DNA of 64,000 nt from Shewanella salipaludis (GTDB taxonomy: Bacteria > Pseudomonadota > Gammaproteobacteria > Enterobacterales > Shewanellaceae), in contig NZ_JAAXYH010000003.1 in the NCBI RefSeq assembly GCF_012911865.1, positions 283,364 through 347,363 on the forward strand, in the 5' to 3' direction. Positions 19,732 to 31,654 of the stretch are shown here, one piece after another (within the stretch, counting starts at the first letter, position 1; every line of letters starts with the position of its first letter). Both the position numbers and the translations under genes were made by a program. The notes beneath the pieces are model-generated. The model was not told the origin of the DNA. It did not search any database and saw only the letters and a program-made list of their open reading frames with translations.

Positions 19732-19896
19732 AACCCAGGCAGGTATCCTGACTCGAGTGGCAAGAGGCCGGCCTCCTTGCTCCACACTCACAGTTGCGGG
19801 CACAGTTCGGGCTGGCGGCAGCTATTGCCGTTCCCCGATTCCCTGTCACGCCGGGTTGATGGCGGCGCTTGGCCAACCATCCCCGACACCTGGGTT
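19732..19896 (-). ncRNA. Cobalamin (AdoCbl/B12) riboswitch
   Basis: On the minus strand the outer helix AACCCAGG (19896-19889) pairs with CCTGGGTT (19739-19732). In between are the conserved AGGGAATCGGGGAA, CCCGCAACTGT and the B12 box GCCACTCGAGTCAGGA followed by ACCTGCC. These are the hallmark blocks of the cobalamin riboswitch in the expected order. It should repress btuDC-cobTSUQO when B12 is abundant. No clear terminator follows, so control is probably at translation initiation. Confidence 0.93.
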
Positions 19897-19959
19897 CATT
19901 TACCCCGGCCAGGCCGGGGACGGATTATTATCCGGCTTTTACATCAATAGGCAAGACGG

Positions 19960-20706
19960 CTAGCTTCCGGGCCAGTGCAGCCGGTAGCTGCAAGCGGCCT
20001 CGCGCTCTTCGTCATGGCCCCAGAACACCTCAAGGCGCACCAGGGCGGCGTAGGGCAAAGCCAGGCTATGGTAGAAACCGGCACTCGGCGCCACCCCCAA
20101 CACCCGCGCCAACAGATGGCGCATCACCCCGCCGTGGGTCAGCAGCAAGGCGGTCTCAGGCCCGGCGGGCGATTCACCGGCGGCAGAAGAGGCACGGCGC
20201 AGCGCCGCCAGCACTGAGGCGAAGGCGGCATCCACCCTGGCCTCGAAGGCCGCCATGGACTCGCCGCCCGGCGGCGCTGCCGCCCAAGGGTCTTGCCAAT
20301 AGGCGTCGAGCGCCTCTGCCTGGGTGAGATACAGCTGCTCCCAGCTCTGCCCATCCCAGTCACCGAAGTCCAGCTCGCGCAGACCCGGGAGCTCCCTCGG
20401 CCGCCAGCCGTCGGCGGCCAGCTCGGCGGCAAAATCGGCACAGCGCCGCAGTGGCGAGCTGTACAGGTGCGGCGCCGTCCCCCAAGCCAGTGTCTCATGG
20501 CCAGGCGCCGACACCTGGACCTGAGTCTGGACCTGAGTCTGGGCCAGAGCCTTGGCCTGGGCCTGAACCAGAGTCTGGGCCTGGGCCAGAGCCGCCCGCA
20601 TCTGCGCCCGCCCCTGCGCCGTCAGGGCCACATCCGTGCGGCCGCGCAGTATGGCACCGCCCTCGCATTCGCCATGCCTGAGTAAGAAAATCTGTGCCCG
20701 TTGCAT
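19960..20706 (-). CDS. cobC: Alpha-ribazole phosphatase-like histidine phosphatase (CobC)
   Basis: Probably removes the 5' phosphate from alpha-ribazole-P or adenosylcobalamin-P. The phosphoglycerate-mutase-like fold is shown by LLRHGE (R10, H11, G12), YSSPLRRC, ELDFGDWDGQSWEQL and LLTHGGVMRHLL (second histidine). Of 248 residues, longer than the ~200 norm because residues 40-66 are an A/Q/T/V low-complexity insertion made of short degenerate repeats. It lies upstream of the riboswitch, so it may have its own promoter and escape B12 control. Context makes CobC more likely than a generic phosphatase. Confidence 0.85.
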   Translation of the reverse strand: MQRAQIFLLRHGECEGGAILRGRTDVALTAQGRAQMRAALAQAQTLVQAQAKALAQTQVQTQVQVSAPGHETLAWGTAPHLYSSPLRRCADFAAELAADGWRPRELPGLRELDFGDWDGQSWEQLYLTQAEALDAYWQDPWAAAPPGGESMAAFEARVDAAFASVLAALRRASSAAGESPAGPETALLLTHGGVMRHLLARVLGVAPSAGFYHSLALPYAALVRLEVFWGHDEEREAACSYRLHWPGS

Positions 20707-20789
20707 AACACCCCGATAGCGTCAGTTTTCCGGCCGCGGTCCAGGGCCGGGAAAAGAAGTGCGCGCCGGGGGCCGGGCTAACATTGACC

Positions 20790-20819
20790 TTGCCCTCGAG
20801 CGATTATGTCGCGTATTAT
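20790..20819 (+). promoter_or_regulatory. Candidate metH promoter
   Basis: TTGCCC (20790-20795) and TATTAT (20814-20819) are spaced 18 nt and abut the met-box operator, so a bound repressor would overlap the promoter. Confidence 0.45.
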
Positions 20820-20843
20820 GGACGTCTATACGTATGTATGTCC
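20820..20843 (+). promoter_or_regulatory. MetJ operator: three tandem met boxes
   Basis: Three adjacent 8-mers, GGACGTCT, ATACGTAT and GTATGTCC, resemble the AGACGTCT met box in tandem array. Position about 130 nt before metH predicts repression by MetJ-SAM. Confidence 0.75.
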
Positions 20844-20911
20844 AAAAATAATTAACCGACGGCAACATTTTCCCGTCGAAAACCAGACACCATACGCTCG
20901 ATTCGGTACTT

Positions 20912-20953
20912 TTAACTTAGCACTCTTAACTGAGCACTCTTAACCGAGCACTC
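20912..20953. repeat. Three 14-bp tandem repeats in the metH leader
   Basis: Three consecutive units of TTAACYKAGCACTC end 15 nt before the metH ATG. The GAGCACTC core and the 14-bp period match the array at 29525. Confidence 0.8.
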
Positions 20954-20968
20954 TGCAGGTAACGACTT

Positions 20969-24739
<3,771 letters not shown>

Positions 24740-24800
24740 GGAGCGATCTTGAGTCATCGCCATGACTCTTGCCGGCAGCCAAGCTGCGCTTGGAAAAGGT

Positions 24801-25110
24801 CGTGGAACTCCGTTCCACACCAGGGCAAGAGGGGGATCAACAGCAATCCCCCTCTTGCATCTCCCCGTGCCAACAACTTCCCTGTTTAACAGCCAGTTCG
24901 GCATCCATGCCTCTCGTTCGTAACGCTGCTATGCAGCACTCACCCCGACGAAGTTGAAAGCCCCTTGGGCTTATTCAAAAATAACTAACGCTTACGATGG
25001 TACATCCTGTACCTCGCAAGCTAACTCGGCATCCATGCCGAGTTCACGCTATTTTCTTCAACGCCCTGCAGCAACTTCGAAGGGGGATTCTGTATTCTGC
25101 GGCAGCATTT
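24801..25110. repeat. Modular intergenic repeat, copy 1
   Basis: Four blocks are seen. A 70-bp block (24801-24870) has two hairpins, GTGGAAC/GTTCCAC and GAGGGGGAT/ATCCCCCTC. A 66-bp block (24892-24957) contains CTCTCGTTCGTAACGCTGCT. A perfect palindrome (25023-25044) has arms AACTCGGCAT/ATGCCGAGTT. A terminal block (25071-25110) begins GCAACTTCGAAGGGGGAT. The same blocks recur at 33001-33252 and 59360-59513. This fills most of the 499-nt gap between metH and the next gene; no gene is seen in it. Confidence 0.75.
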
Positions 25111-25238
25111 GAAATCACTGGCTACGGTAGATATCCGCCATTTTTATTGATAAAACTTAAGATTAGCTCCCTTCCAAATTACATCTAAACCCAGTACAAT
25201 TTAAAATTATAGTCACCACTAAACCTAAGGATATTCGG

Positions 25239-26237
25239 TTGGCCACACAACAAGAAGATATTAGAGTCGTCAAACATTATCTTGGTAAAATTGATTATCA
25301 ATCTCGAACTCAAGGAGTTAGTGATGAAAACATATCAGAAGACAGAGTCATTACTATTGAAGAACTTTATGACTATATCTTTGAAATAATTGGGTTTAGT
25401 AAGGAATACAGTAAGGGGAAATTGTGCTTCACTCTTGAACACATAAAAAAAATAGATAATCACTTAGCTTTAATGATAAATATCTTAGATAAAAGCAAAG
25501 CCACTACAGTTTTAAAGAATCAAAACACTAAAGAAAGAACAGAAATAACTCCAAACATAAGTAAAGGACAAGGGTATGAGTACTCTTGTCACATTTTAAT
25601 AGATCTAACCCCAAACAAAAATAAGAATTACAATGTTCTGATAGAACAAGTAAACAAAATAAGCCAACAAATAATTAACCTATTCATTAACAAAGTGCTC
25701 TTTCAAATAGCAAAAACAAATGAGGTAAGATTTAGTTGCTCACCAAGATATCAAGACAAAAATTTGAAGCATATAAAATACAAACCAGTAATCACTTTAA
25801 ACTCAAAACCATGCGATGATTTTTTAAATGATATTAGGCATGGAACAATATCTAACGTAACTTTAATTAAAGAGAAACATATAGACATATCCATTCCCGA
25901 CAGTCACCAAATAATTCGCCCTAAAGATTTTAAAATGAGTATAGACACCAGCATTATAACACAAGACTCTATTGGGTATTTAAAGTCTGTATGTGGCTAC
26001 ATTATGGAAAGTGAAGATTATAATTTTGATAAAATAAAAATATCATATAAAAAACGAGGTACTAAGGTTGCATCAAACACTGCCACATTACTTGTTGATG
26101 GTTTCGTTGCAGAATCTATGGACAATCTAGTCACAAAGAAATATATACTCCAGAACTTTGAAAACCAACTGAAAGATTCATATAATGAAATCAACACAGA
26201 AATAGTCAAAAAAATGATCACTGAAAAGGAAGCATAA
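25239..26237 (+). CDS. Unrecognised 332-aa protein of an AT-rich island
   Basis: Starts at a TTG preceded by AAGGA. The soluble, lysine- and isoleucine-rich protein has an acidic N-terminal helical region (about 25-60) and a likely beta-rich centre and C-terminus. No signal peptide, membrane segment or catalytic motif is recognisable. Only one base separates its stop from the ATG of the next gene, a membrane protein, so the two form an operon. Base composition is far more AT-rich than metH. A soluble protein plus membrane partner in an island is reminiscent of defence or effector modules, but that is conjecture. Confidence 0.75.
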   Translation: MATQQEDIRVVKHYLGKIDYQSRTQGVSDENISEDRVITIEELYDYIFEIIGFSKEYSKGKLCFTLEHIKKIDNHLALMINILDKSKATTVLKNQNTKERTEITPNISKGQGYEYSCHILIDLTPNKNKNYNVLIEQVNKISQQIINLFINKVLFQIAKTNEVRFSCSPRYQDKNLKHIKYKPVITLNSKPCDDFLNDIRHGTISNVTLIKEKHIDISIPDSHQIIRPKDFKMSIDTSIITQDSIGYLKSVCGYIMESEDYNFDKIKISYKKRGTKVASNTATLLVDGFVAESMDNLVTKKYILQNFENQLKDSYNEINTEIVKKMITEKEA

Positions 26238-26238
26238 A

Positions 26239-26802
26239 ATGCTATATCAGTTAACCAGACCATTTAGCTACTTAACAATAAAAGGTATGGGTGGAAAAAA
26301 ATTTTATGATATTGTGATACCGTTCACATTAATGACTATCACAGTTTCGTCCATATTGTACCCTGAATTTAATATAAAAGCATTGATTGGAGAAAATAGC
26401 TTCATCGCTAAAACCATTTCATTTACTTCTGGGCTACCAGGCTTCTTCATTGCTGCTTTGGCTGCTATCGCTACATTTAAAAGAGAAGGTATTGATGAGC
26501 CAATAAGCAGCAATGGCGAGTCACCCTACATTTTTGTAAAAGGAGTCAGGGATAACGGAAATGAATACATGTCAAAAGAAATCATTACAAGGAGAGTTTT
26601 TCTTTGCATGCTTTTTTCTTTTTTAACAGCTCAAAGCTTTATTTTAATTATAGGTTGCAATATTTACACATCAATTTTTGAGGTGACATCGCACGTTTTC
26701 ACATCTACAATATCATCGTGTATCTTTACATTTATGTTCTATCAAATTGTAGTTACCACTTTTTTTGGCCTATACTATCTTGGTGATAGAATACACCATT
26801 AA
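26239..26802 (+). CDS. Unrecognised membrane protein coupled to the preceding gene
   Basis: A 187-residue protein with four hydrophobic segments in two pairs (about 26-43, 57-81, 117-140 and 154-181) separated by a polar loop of about 35 residues that is probably cytoplasmic. Starts one base after the stop of the 332-aa gene, so co-translation is likely. AT-rich. No family recognised. The architecture would suit a membrane anchor or effector for the soluble partner. Confidence 0.72.
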   Translation: MLYQLTRPFSYLTIKGMGGKKFYDIVIPFTLMTITVSSILYPEFNIKALIGENSFIAKTISFTSGLPGFFIAALAAIATFKREGIDEPISSNGESPYIFVKGVRDNGNEYMSKEIITRRVFLCMLFSFLTAQSFILIIGCNIYTSIFEVTSHVFTSTISSCIFTFMFYQIVVTTFFGLYYLGDRIHH

Positions 26803-26824
26803 CAAACACACTAAATCTCCGAGT

Positions 26825-27421
26825 TTAAACATATTCATTCCACACCACTTCAAAATTACTTATTTCATCATTAACTCTAGAAAGAGTCTTATCATAGTCA
26901 CCTTTAAACATAAATTCTTCCCCAGTGGTCAGGTCGAGAACACTATACTCAAACCTCGGGTCATTAACGGCTTCTTTAATCAAAACACATATAATGTTTG
27001 CTCTTACCTGCGTCATCTTTTCTGACTCGTTAAAATGTAGTTTAACAAGTCTTGGTTCGCCATTAAGGACAACATTTAACTCAGGATTACAATTAATACT
27101 TGTGGCAGAATGTACATAACACTCTCTAATTGGGGTGTATGCGCTGATAGTTTTACCAGATTGCCAATTTTTAAACACTCCAGAAATTTTCTCAAACTTC
27201 GCTTTTTTAGTCGGATTGCTTTGTTTCCTAGAAACATCATACAAATATGAAATGTGCCTTTTTTGAGTAAATATACTCTTAATCGCTGTACGAAGACCTA
27301 AATAATAGTCTTTATAAAATGCGTAAGGTTCACGATTAACAATCTTACGAATTTTTGTATTTTTTGGCTTACCTGTCGTAACTGCGATCATTGAAAATTC
27401 TGAAACTCCCAGTTCAATCAT
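26825..27421 (-). CDS. Unrecognised 198-aa protein converging on the membrane pair
   Basis: A soluble protein with a basic N-terminal half (KNTKIRK, RKQSNPTKKAKFEK) and an acidic C-terminus. Segments such as RECYVHSATSINCNPELNVVLNG and LDLTTGEEF look like beta strands. No signal peptide or known catalytic motif. The stop codons of this gene and the membrane protein are 22 nt apart in convergent arrangement. AT-rich like its neighbours, so it probably arrived with them, but a functional link is only inferred from proximity. Confidence 0.7.
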   Translation of the reverse strand: MIELGVSEFSMIAVTTGKPKNTKIRKIVNREPYAFYKDYYLGLRTAIKSIFTQKRHISYLYDVSRKQSNPTKKAKFEKISGVFKNWQSGKTISAYTPIRECYVHSATSINCNPELNVVLNGEPRLVKLHFNESEKMTQVRANIICVLIKEAVNDPRFEYSVLDLTTGEEFMFKGDYDKTLSRVNDEISNFEVVWNEYV

Positions 27422-27603
27422 ACTAACTCCTTAAAAAACTTAGTTATGCCAACAAAACCCTTGGTCTAGTGTTAATAGCAAAAAAAAGTTAGTGACAACA
27501 GCCATTACTCTCATTTGCACCTATCTCCCGAGATCGATCCAACACGGATGTTTTTAGTTCCCTGTTTCAACTCCTTGCACAACATCATATTCAAACAACA
27601 CTT

Positions 27604-27702
27604 TGCTGGTCGGGTGTGAGCGAGCTTTTAGCCTTCGACTTTCTATTTAAAAATAGTAGGATGTTTTCGCAGAGCCCACACGGATGTGCTCGCGGCGTGC
27701 CA
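27604..27702. repeat. Dispersed repeat fragments
   Basis: 27604-27639 (TGCTGGTCGGGTGTGAGCG, then GCTTTTAGCCTTCGAC) is nearly repeated at 34686-34721. 27658-27702 (AGGATGTTTTCGCAGAGCCC and on) resembles the centre of the inverted-repeat element at 6006-6112. Confidence 0.5.
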
Positions 27703-27734
27703 AAAGAGCGCTGGCACCTGAGCCTAGGGCACTT

Positions 27735-28129
27735 CAGACAGATTACCGTTCCGCGTTGCGGGCCGTAATCCCTTGGCGTCCGCTAAACGACTGACACTCT
27801 TCAGTCGTTCGTCCTGCTGACACGCTACCGCCCATAACTTTGGCTGCCACAGAGCAATGTGAAACACCATTTTTAGAGTTAACAACAAGAGTGACCATAT
27901 CTTAACCGCATCTTGGCGATAAGATATTGATCTGCTGCACTAAGGAGGAAGATGGAATGTGATGCGCTTCCATTCATAACAACGGCTCCTGGAGCACCGC
28001 GTTGACTGACACTTATGCCCCCACTCCTTGAAACAACTTAAACACCAGCCTTATGCCTGATTAATCAACGGTTATATGTTTAGCCGAGAACCCAATAAGA
28101 CTACTCCAGACGCGCTACATACGGCAAGA
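27735..28129. repeat. ~400-bp dispersed repeat, copy 1
   Basis: Aligns along its whole length with 35854-36254, from CAGACAG to CATACGGCAAG. It contains a stem-loop AACGACTGA/TCAGTCGTT and the block CCGCCCATAACTTTGGCTGC. The long reading frame of the other copy is not preserved here, so the repeat is probably non-coding. With the fragments to its left it occupies the 930-nt gap before phaB; the remainder holds no visible gene. Confidence 0.75.
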
Positions 28130-28351
28130 AAACCCATAAATTACATTCAACAAATCAGTAACATCCAGGACATTAAAATATTCAGCTTCAAAACCAGCCC
28201 TTGCCCATGACTGAAAGGTAAAAGGACAGGACTGTCATTTGAGCGTCGTTTTTCTGTGATTTAAATTTCGTCTTAATATCACCTCATTGTCACTCCTTTG
28301 TCACTTGGCAAGCCGAATAATGACGCATCAAGGATCCACAGGGAGCAATTA

Positions 28352-29086
28352 ATGACAGGTGTAGCTTTGGTTACCGGCGGTACTGGGGGCATAGGCAGTG
28401 CCATCTGCCAGGCATTGAGCCGCGAAGATTATCGGGTGGTTTCCACTTACAGCAACGAGACCAAGGCCAGGCAATGGCAGGATGAGCAGAGGCGACAGGG
28501 ACACGACATCGCCATCTTTGGCAGCGACGTGCGCAACTATGACCAGTGCCTGCGCACTGTGCTGGATATCGAGGAGGTGCTGGGCCCCATTGCCGTGCTG
28601 GTCAATTGCGCCGGTATCACCCGCGACAAGAGCATCAAGAAGCTGACCCCTGAGATGTGGCAGCAGGTGATAGACGTCAACCTCACAGGGGTATTCAACT
28701 TCAGCTCCATAGTGGCCAAGTGCATGCTGGAGCGCAACTACGGCCGTATCATCAACATCTCTTCCATCAATGGCCGCAAGGGCCAGTTCGGCCAGGTCAA
28801 CTACGCCGCCGCCAAGGCAGGGATCCACGGCCTGACCATGAGCCTGGCCCAGGAACTGGCGCCCCACGGCATCACAGTCAACACCCTGGCCCCCGGCTAT
28901 GTCGCCACCGAGATGGTGATGCAGGTGCCGAGCGAGATACTCGACAAGATAGTGGCCCAGATCCCAGTGGGACGCCTGGGGCAACCGGAGGAGATCGCCC
29001 GCGCCGTCAGCTTCCTGGCAAGCCCGGATGCCGGCTTTATCACAGGCAGCGAACTGGCCATCAACGGCGGCCAGCACATGTACTGA
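28352..29086 (+). CDS. phaB: Acetoacetyl-CoA reductase (NADPH), SDR family
   Basis: Reduces acetoacetyl-CoA to (R)-3-hydroxybutyryl-CoA for polyhydroxyalkanoate synthesis. The start at 28352 follows GGGAG and gives MTGVALVTGGTGGIG, with the cofactor loop TGGTGGIG. NCAGITRDKSIKKL, NISSINGRKGQFGQ and the catalytic YAAAK follow. The 244 residues match PhaB; FabG is the alternative, but linkage to a phasin and PHA synthase decides it. The upstream 18 codons from a TTG are not needed. Confidence 0.92.
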   Translation: MTGVALVTGGTGGIGSAICQALSREDYRVVSTYSNETKARQWQDEQRRQGHDIAIFGSDVRNYDQCLRTVLDIEEVLGPIAVLVNCAGITRDKSIKKLTPEMWQQVIDVNLTGVFNFSSIVAKCMLERNYGRIINISSINGRKGQFGQVNYAAAKAGIHGLTMSLAQELAPHGITVNTLAPGYVATEMVMQVPSEILDKIVAQIPVGRLGQPEEIARAVSFLASPDAGFITGSELAINGGQHMY

Positions 29087-29149
29087 GCTCAAACAACTCA
29101 AGTAACTCAAGTGACCTAAGCAACCCAACCACGCAATAAGGAAATGACG

Positions 29150-29518
29150 ATGGATTACAACCTTTTCAACAGCTTCAGCGAACAAGCCCAAAAGATGTTC
29201 AAGCCCGTCAGCGATATCAACCGCCTGATGGTGGACAATATCCAGATGGTCACAGATTTCCAGCTGACCACCCTCAAGACCTATGCCGATCTACAGCTGC
29301 AACAGTTGAAAAGCGCCACAGAGATCCGCGATCCCGACAGCCTGCAACACTATGTCAAGGGCCAGATGGATTTCATGACCAAGGTGAACCAGCAGATGGT
29401 GGAAGACGGCAAGACACTGACCGACATGGGTCAGCGTTTCCGTGACCAGATGCAGCAGATCCTGGCTGAGGAAGGCGCTGCCAAGTCTGCTCCCAAGGCC
29501 CAGGCCAAGGCCGTCTGA
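29150..29518 (+). CDS. Phasin (PHA granule-associated protein)
   Basis: A small helical protein (about 122 residues) starting MDYNLFNSFSEQAQKMFKPV, with the FSEQAQK...P...N-L pattern of phasin_2 proteins. It is rich in Q, K, A and M with no cysteine and a C-terminal A/K tail. Phasins coat PHA granules and control their size. AAGGA lies 7 nt before the ATG at 29150 and abuts the ATG at 29144, so 29150 is preferred. Sits between phaB and phaC. Confidence 0.85.
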   Translation: MDYNLFNSFSEQAQKMFKPVSDINRLMVDNIQMVTDFQLTTLKTYADLQLQQLKSATEIRDPDSLQHYVKGQMDFMTKVNQQMVEDGKTLTDMGQRFRDQMQQILAEEGAAKSAPKAQAKAV

Positions 29519-29524
29519 CGCTAA

Positions 29525-29594
29525 GCTCTGAGCACTCGGCTCTGAGCACTCGGCTCTGAGCACTTAGCTCTGAGCATTTAGCTCTGAACTCTCA
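29525..29594. repeat. Five 14-bp tandem repeats after the phasin gene
   Basis: Units GCTCTGAGCACTCG begin at 29525, 29539, 29553, 29567 and 29581 with progressive decay. Core and period match the metH-leader array. Confidence 0.85.
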
Positions 29595-29609
29595 GTTCTG
29601 AATGAAAGA

Positions 29610-29634
29610 GGCAGCGACCCGACGAGACGCTGCC
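29610..29634 (+). terminator. Hairpin downstream of the phasin gene
   Basis: GGCAGCG and CGCTGCC form a 7-bp stem with an 11-nt loop. The T-run is weak, so it may be an attenuating or processing hairpin within the pha cluster. Confidence 0.45.
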
Positions 29635-29808
29635 TTCATGCCAATGCCCATCCAGTGCGGATGAGCAATCCGGGTGGGCAATGGCATGGAGCAACCCAGA
29701 CGACAGACTTAGGCAACAGACTTAGACAATAGACGCAGCCGGGTCGCAGACTGACATAGGCGAGCGTTGGATAGCATTGGACGAGCGTTAAACAAAATCG
29801 GGTGATAA

Positions 29809-31563
29809 ATGACAGCGCATAAAGACTGGGAGCAGGAATGCTTCGAGCTCGGCAAATCCTATTGGCAGGTGTTCGACAACCTCTGGCAGCAGGGCAACAG
29901 CTACTGGCAGGGCGATGGCGGCGAGCAGTGGGCCGAGGCAGTCAAGCAGGCCAACCAGGCCTGGCTTGGCAATCCCAGCGGGCTGTTTTCCCTCTACAAC
30001 CAATGGCTGGAGAAGCAGCAACAACTGTGGCAGCAGACCAGCCAGCGCCTGCTGGGTGGCCAATTTCACACTGTGGCCGAGCCCAGGACGGGCGATCAGC
30101 GCTTCAATCATCCCCAGTGGCAAAGCCACCCGCTGTTTGACTTCATCAAGCAGGCCTATCTCATCAACAGCGAATACCTGGACGCCCTCTTCGCCCAACT
30201 GCCCGAGCTGGATCCCAAGATGCGCCGGCAATTGCAGTTCAATACCCGCCAGTACATCAGCGCCCTGGCGCCGACCAACTTCCCCTGGTCCAACCCGGAC
30301 GTGATAGAGCAGACCCTGGCCTCGGGGGGCAAGAACCTCAGCGAGGGCCTCAAGCGCCTGGCGGACGATCTGGAAAACAGCCCTTTGGGGCTCAACCTGC
30401 CGATGACAGATTTGAACGCCTTCAAGCTGGGGGAAAATATTGCCGCCACTCCCGGCCAGGTGGTGTTCCAAAACCGCCTGATGCAGCTCATCCAATACCA
30501 GCCCAGCACAGACACAGTCGCCAAACGGCCGCTGCTGCTGGTGCCGCCCTGGATCAACAAGTTCTACGTGCTGGATCTCAAGCCCCAGAACTCGCTGATA
30601 AAATACCTAGTGGATCAGGGCCATAGCTTATTTGTGATCTCCTGGGTCAACCCGGATGCCAGCCTGGCCGAGGTGAGCTTCGAAGATTATATGCAAGAAG
30701 GCCCGCTGGCGGCACTGGAGGCCATAGCCCTGGCCACGGGCGAGCAACAGGTCAATATCCTGGGATATTGCATAGGTGGCACCCTGTTGGCCTGCACCCA
30801 GGCCTTGCTCGCCTCCAGGCGCAGCAAACGCATCGCCAGCACCACTTACCTGACCACACTGCTGGACTTTGCCGATCCCGGCGAAATAGGGGTGTTCATC
30901 AATGAGCAGTCAGTCACGGCGCTGGAGCGGCAGATGCAACAAGTGGGCTTCTTCGATGGCCGCATGATGGCGCTCGGCTTCAACATGCTCAGGGAAAACG
31001 ATCTCTTCTGGTCTTTCTTCATCAGCAACTACCTCAAGGGCGAGCTGCCGCCAGCCTTCGATCTCTTGTATTGGAACAGCGACAGCACCAATCTGCCGGC
31101 GGCCATGCACAGCTTCTACCTGCGGCAGATGTACCTGGAGAACAAGCTGGTCAAGGATGAGCTCAAGCTGGCCGGGCGCTATCTGCGCCTGGGCAAAATA
31201 GCCACACCGTCCTACTTTCTGGCGACGGAGAAGGACCATATTGCCAAGTGGCAGGCCTGCTTCCAGGGCGCCCGCGCCCACGGCGGCGACAAGACCTTCG
31301 TGCTCGCCGGCTCAGGTCATATCGCCGGGGTCATCAACCCGCCGTCGGCACAAAAATACGGCTACAGCACCTGTGCTGATCTGGCGTTGGAACCGCTGGA
31401 GTGGCAACACAGGGCCGAGCGCCACAATGGTTCCTGGTGGGAACACTGGCAGGCTTGGCTTAAGCCTCTGCGCGGCGCAGAGGTCCCCGCCCGCCAGCCC
31501 GGCGACGGTCAGTTGCCTGTGTTAGAAGCCGCCCCCGGCAGCTATGTGCGCAAGCGGCTCTAG
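29809..31563 (+). CDS. phaC: Polyhydroxyalkanoate synthase, class I
   Basis: Polymerises (R)-3-hydroxyacyl-CoA into PHA at the granule surface. The 584 residues have the class I length. The lipase-like box GYCIGGT carries nucleophile C321. PPWINKFYVLDLKPQNSLIK and FVISWVNPD are typical PhaC segments, EKDHIAKW holds the catalytic aspartate region and GSGHIAGVINPP the histidine. The N-terminal ~90 residues are tryptophan- and glutamine-rich, as in other class I enzymes. Downstream of phaB and the phasin; a beta-ketothiolase (phaA) is not in the window. Confidence 0.96.
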   Translation: MTAHKDWEQECFELGKSYWQVFDNLWQQGNSYWQGDGGEQWAEAVKQANQAWLGNPSGLFSLYNQWLEKQQQLWQQTSQRLLGGQFHTVAEPRTGDQRFNHPQWQSHPLFDFIKQAYLINSEYLDALFAQLPELDPKMRRQLQFNTRQYISALAPTNFPWSNPDVIEQTLASGGKNLSEGLKRLADDLENSPLGLNLPMTDLNAFKLGENIAATPGQVVFQNRLMQLIQYQPSTDTVAKRPLLLVPPWINKFYVLDLKPQNSLIKYLVDQGHSLFVISWVNPDASLAEVSFEDYMQEGPLAALEAIALATGEQQVNILGYCIGGTLLACTQALLASRRSKRIASTTYLTTLLDFADPGEIGVFINEQSVTALERQMQQVGFFDGRMMALGFNMLRENDLFWSFFISNYLKGELPPAFDLLYWNSDSTNLPAAMHSFYLRQMYLENKLVKDELKLAGRYLRLGKIATPSYFLATEKDHIAKWQACFQGARAHGGDKTFVLAGSGHIAGVINPPSAQKYGYSTCADLALEPLEWQHRAERHNGSWWEHWQAWLKPLRGAEVPARQPGDGQLPVLEAAPGSYVRKRL

Positions 31564-31654
31564 CGCACAGTCCCGATCCTGCTTAGTTCTACCTCCCAAA
31601 TCCATTTAGTCGGCGACAACTTAGCAGGAGATGGGGCCTGTATCAGAGCCTGGG

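Noticed and set aside
19598..19876. 92-codon minus-strand frame running through the riboswitch
   Set aside because: Its first 71 codons are riboswitch RNA; only the last 21 codons have a strong ribosome binding site and are kept as a leader ORF.
27604..27702. Possible integron attC site in repeat fragments
   Set aside because: No recognisable core sites (GTTRRRY/RYYYAAC) and no integrase or cassette array nearby.
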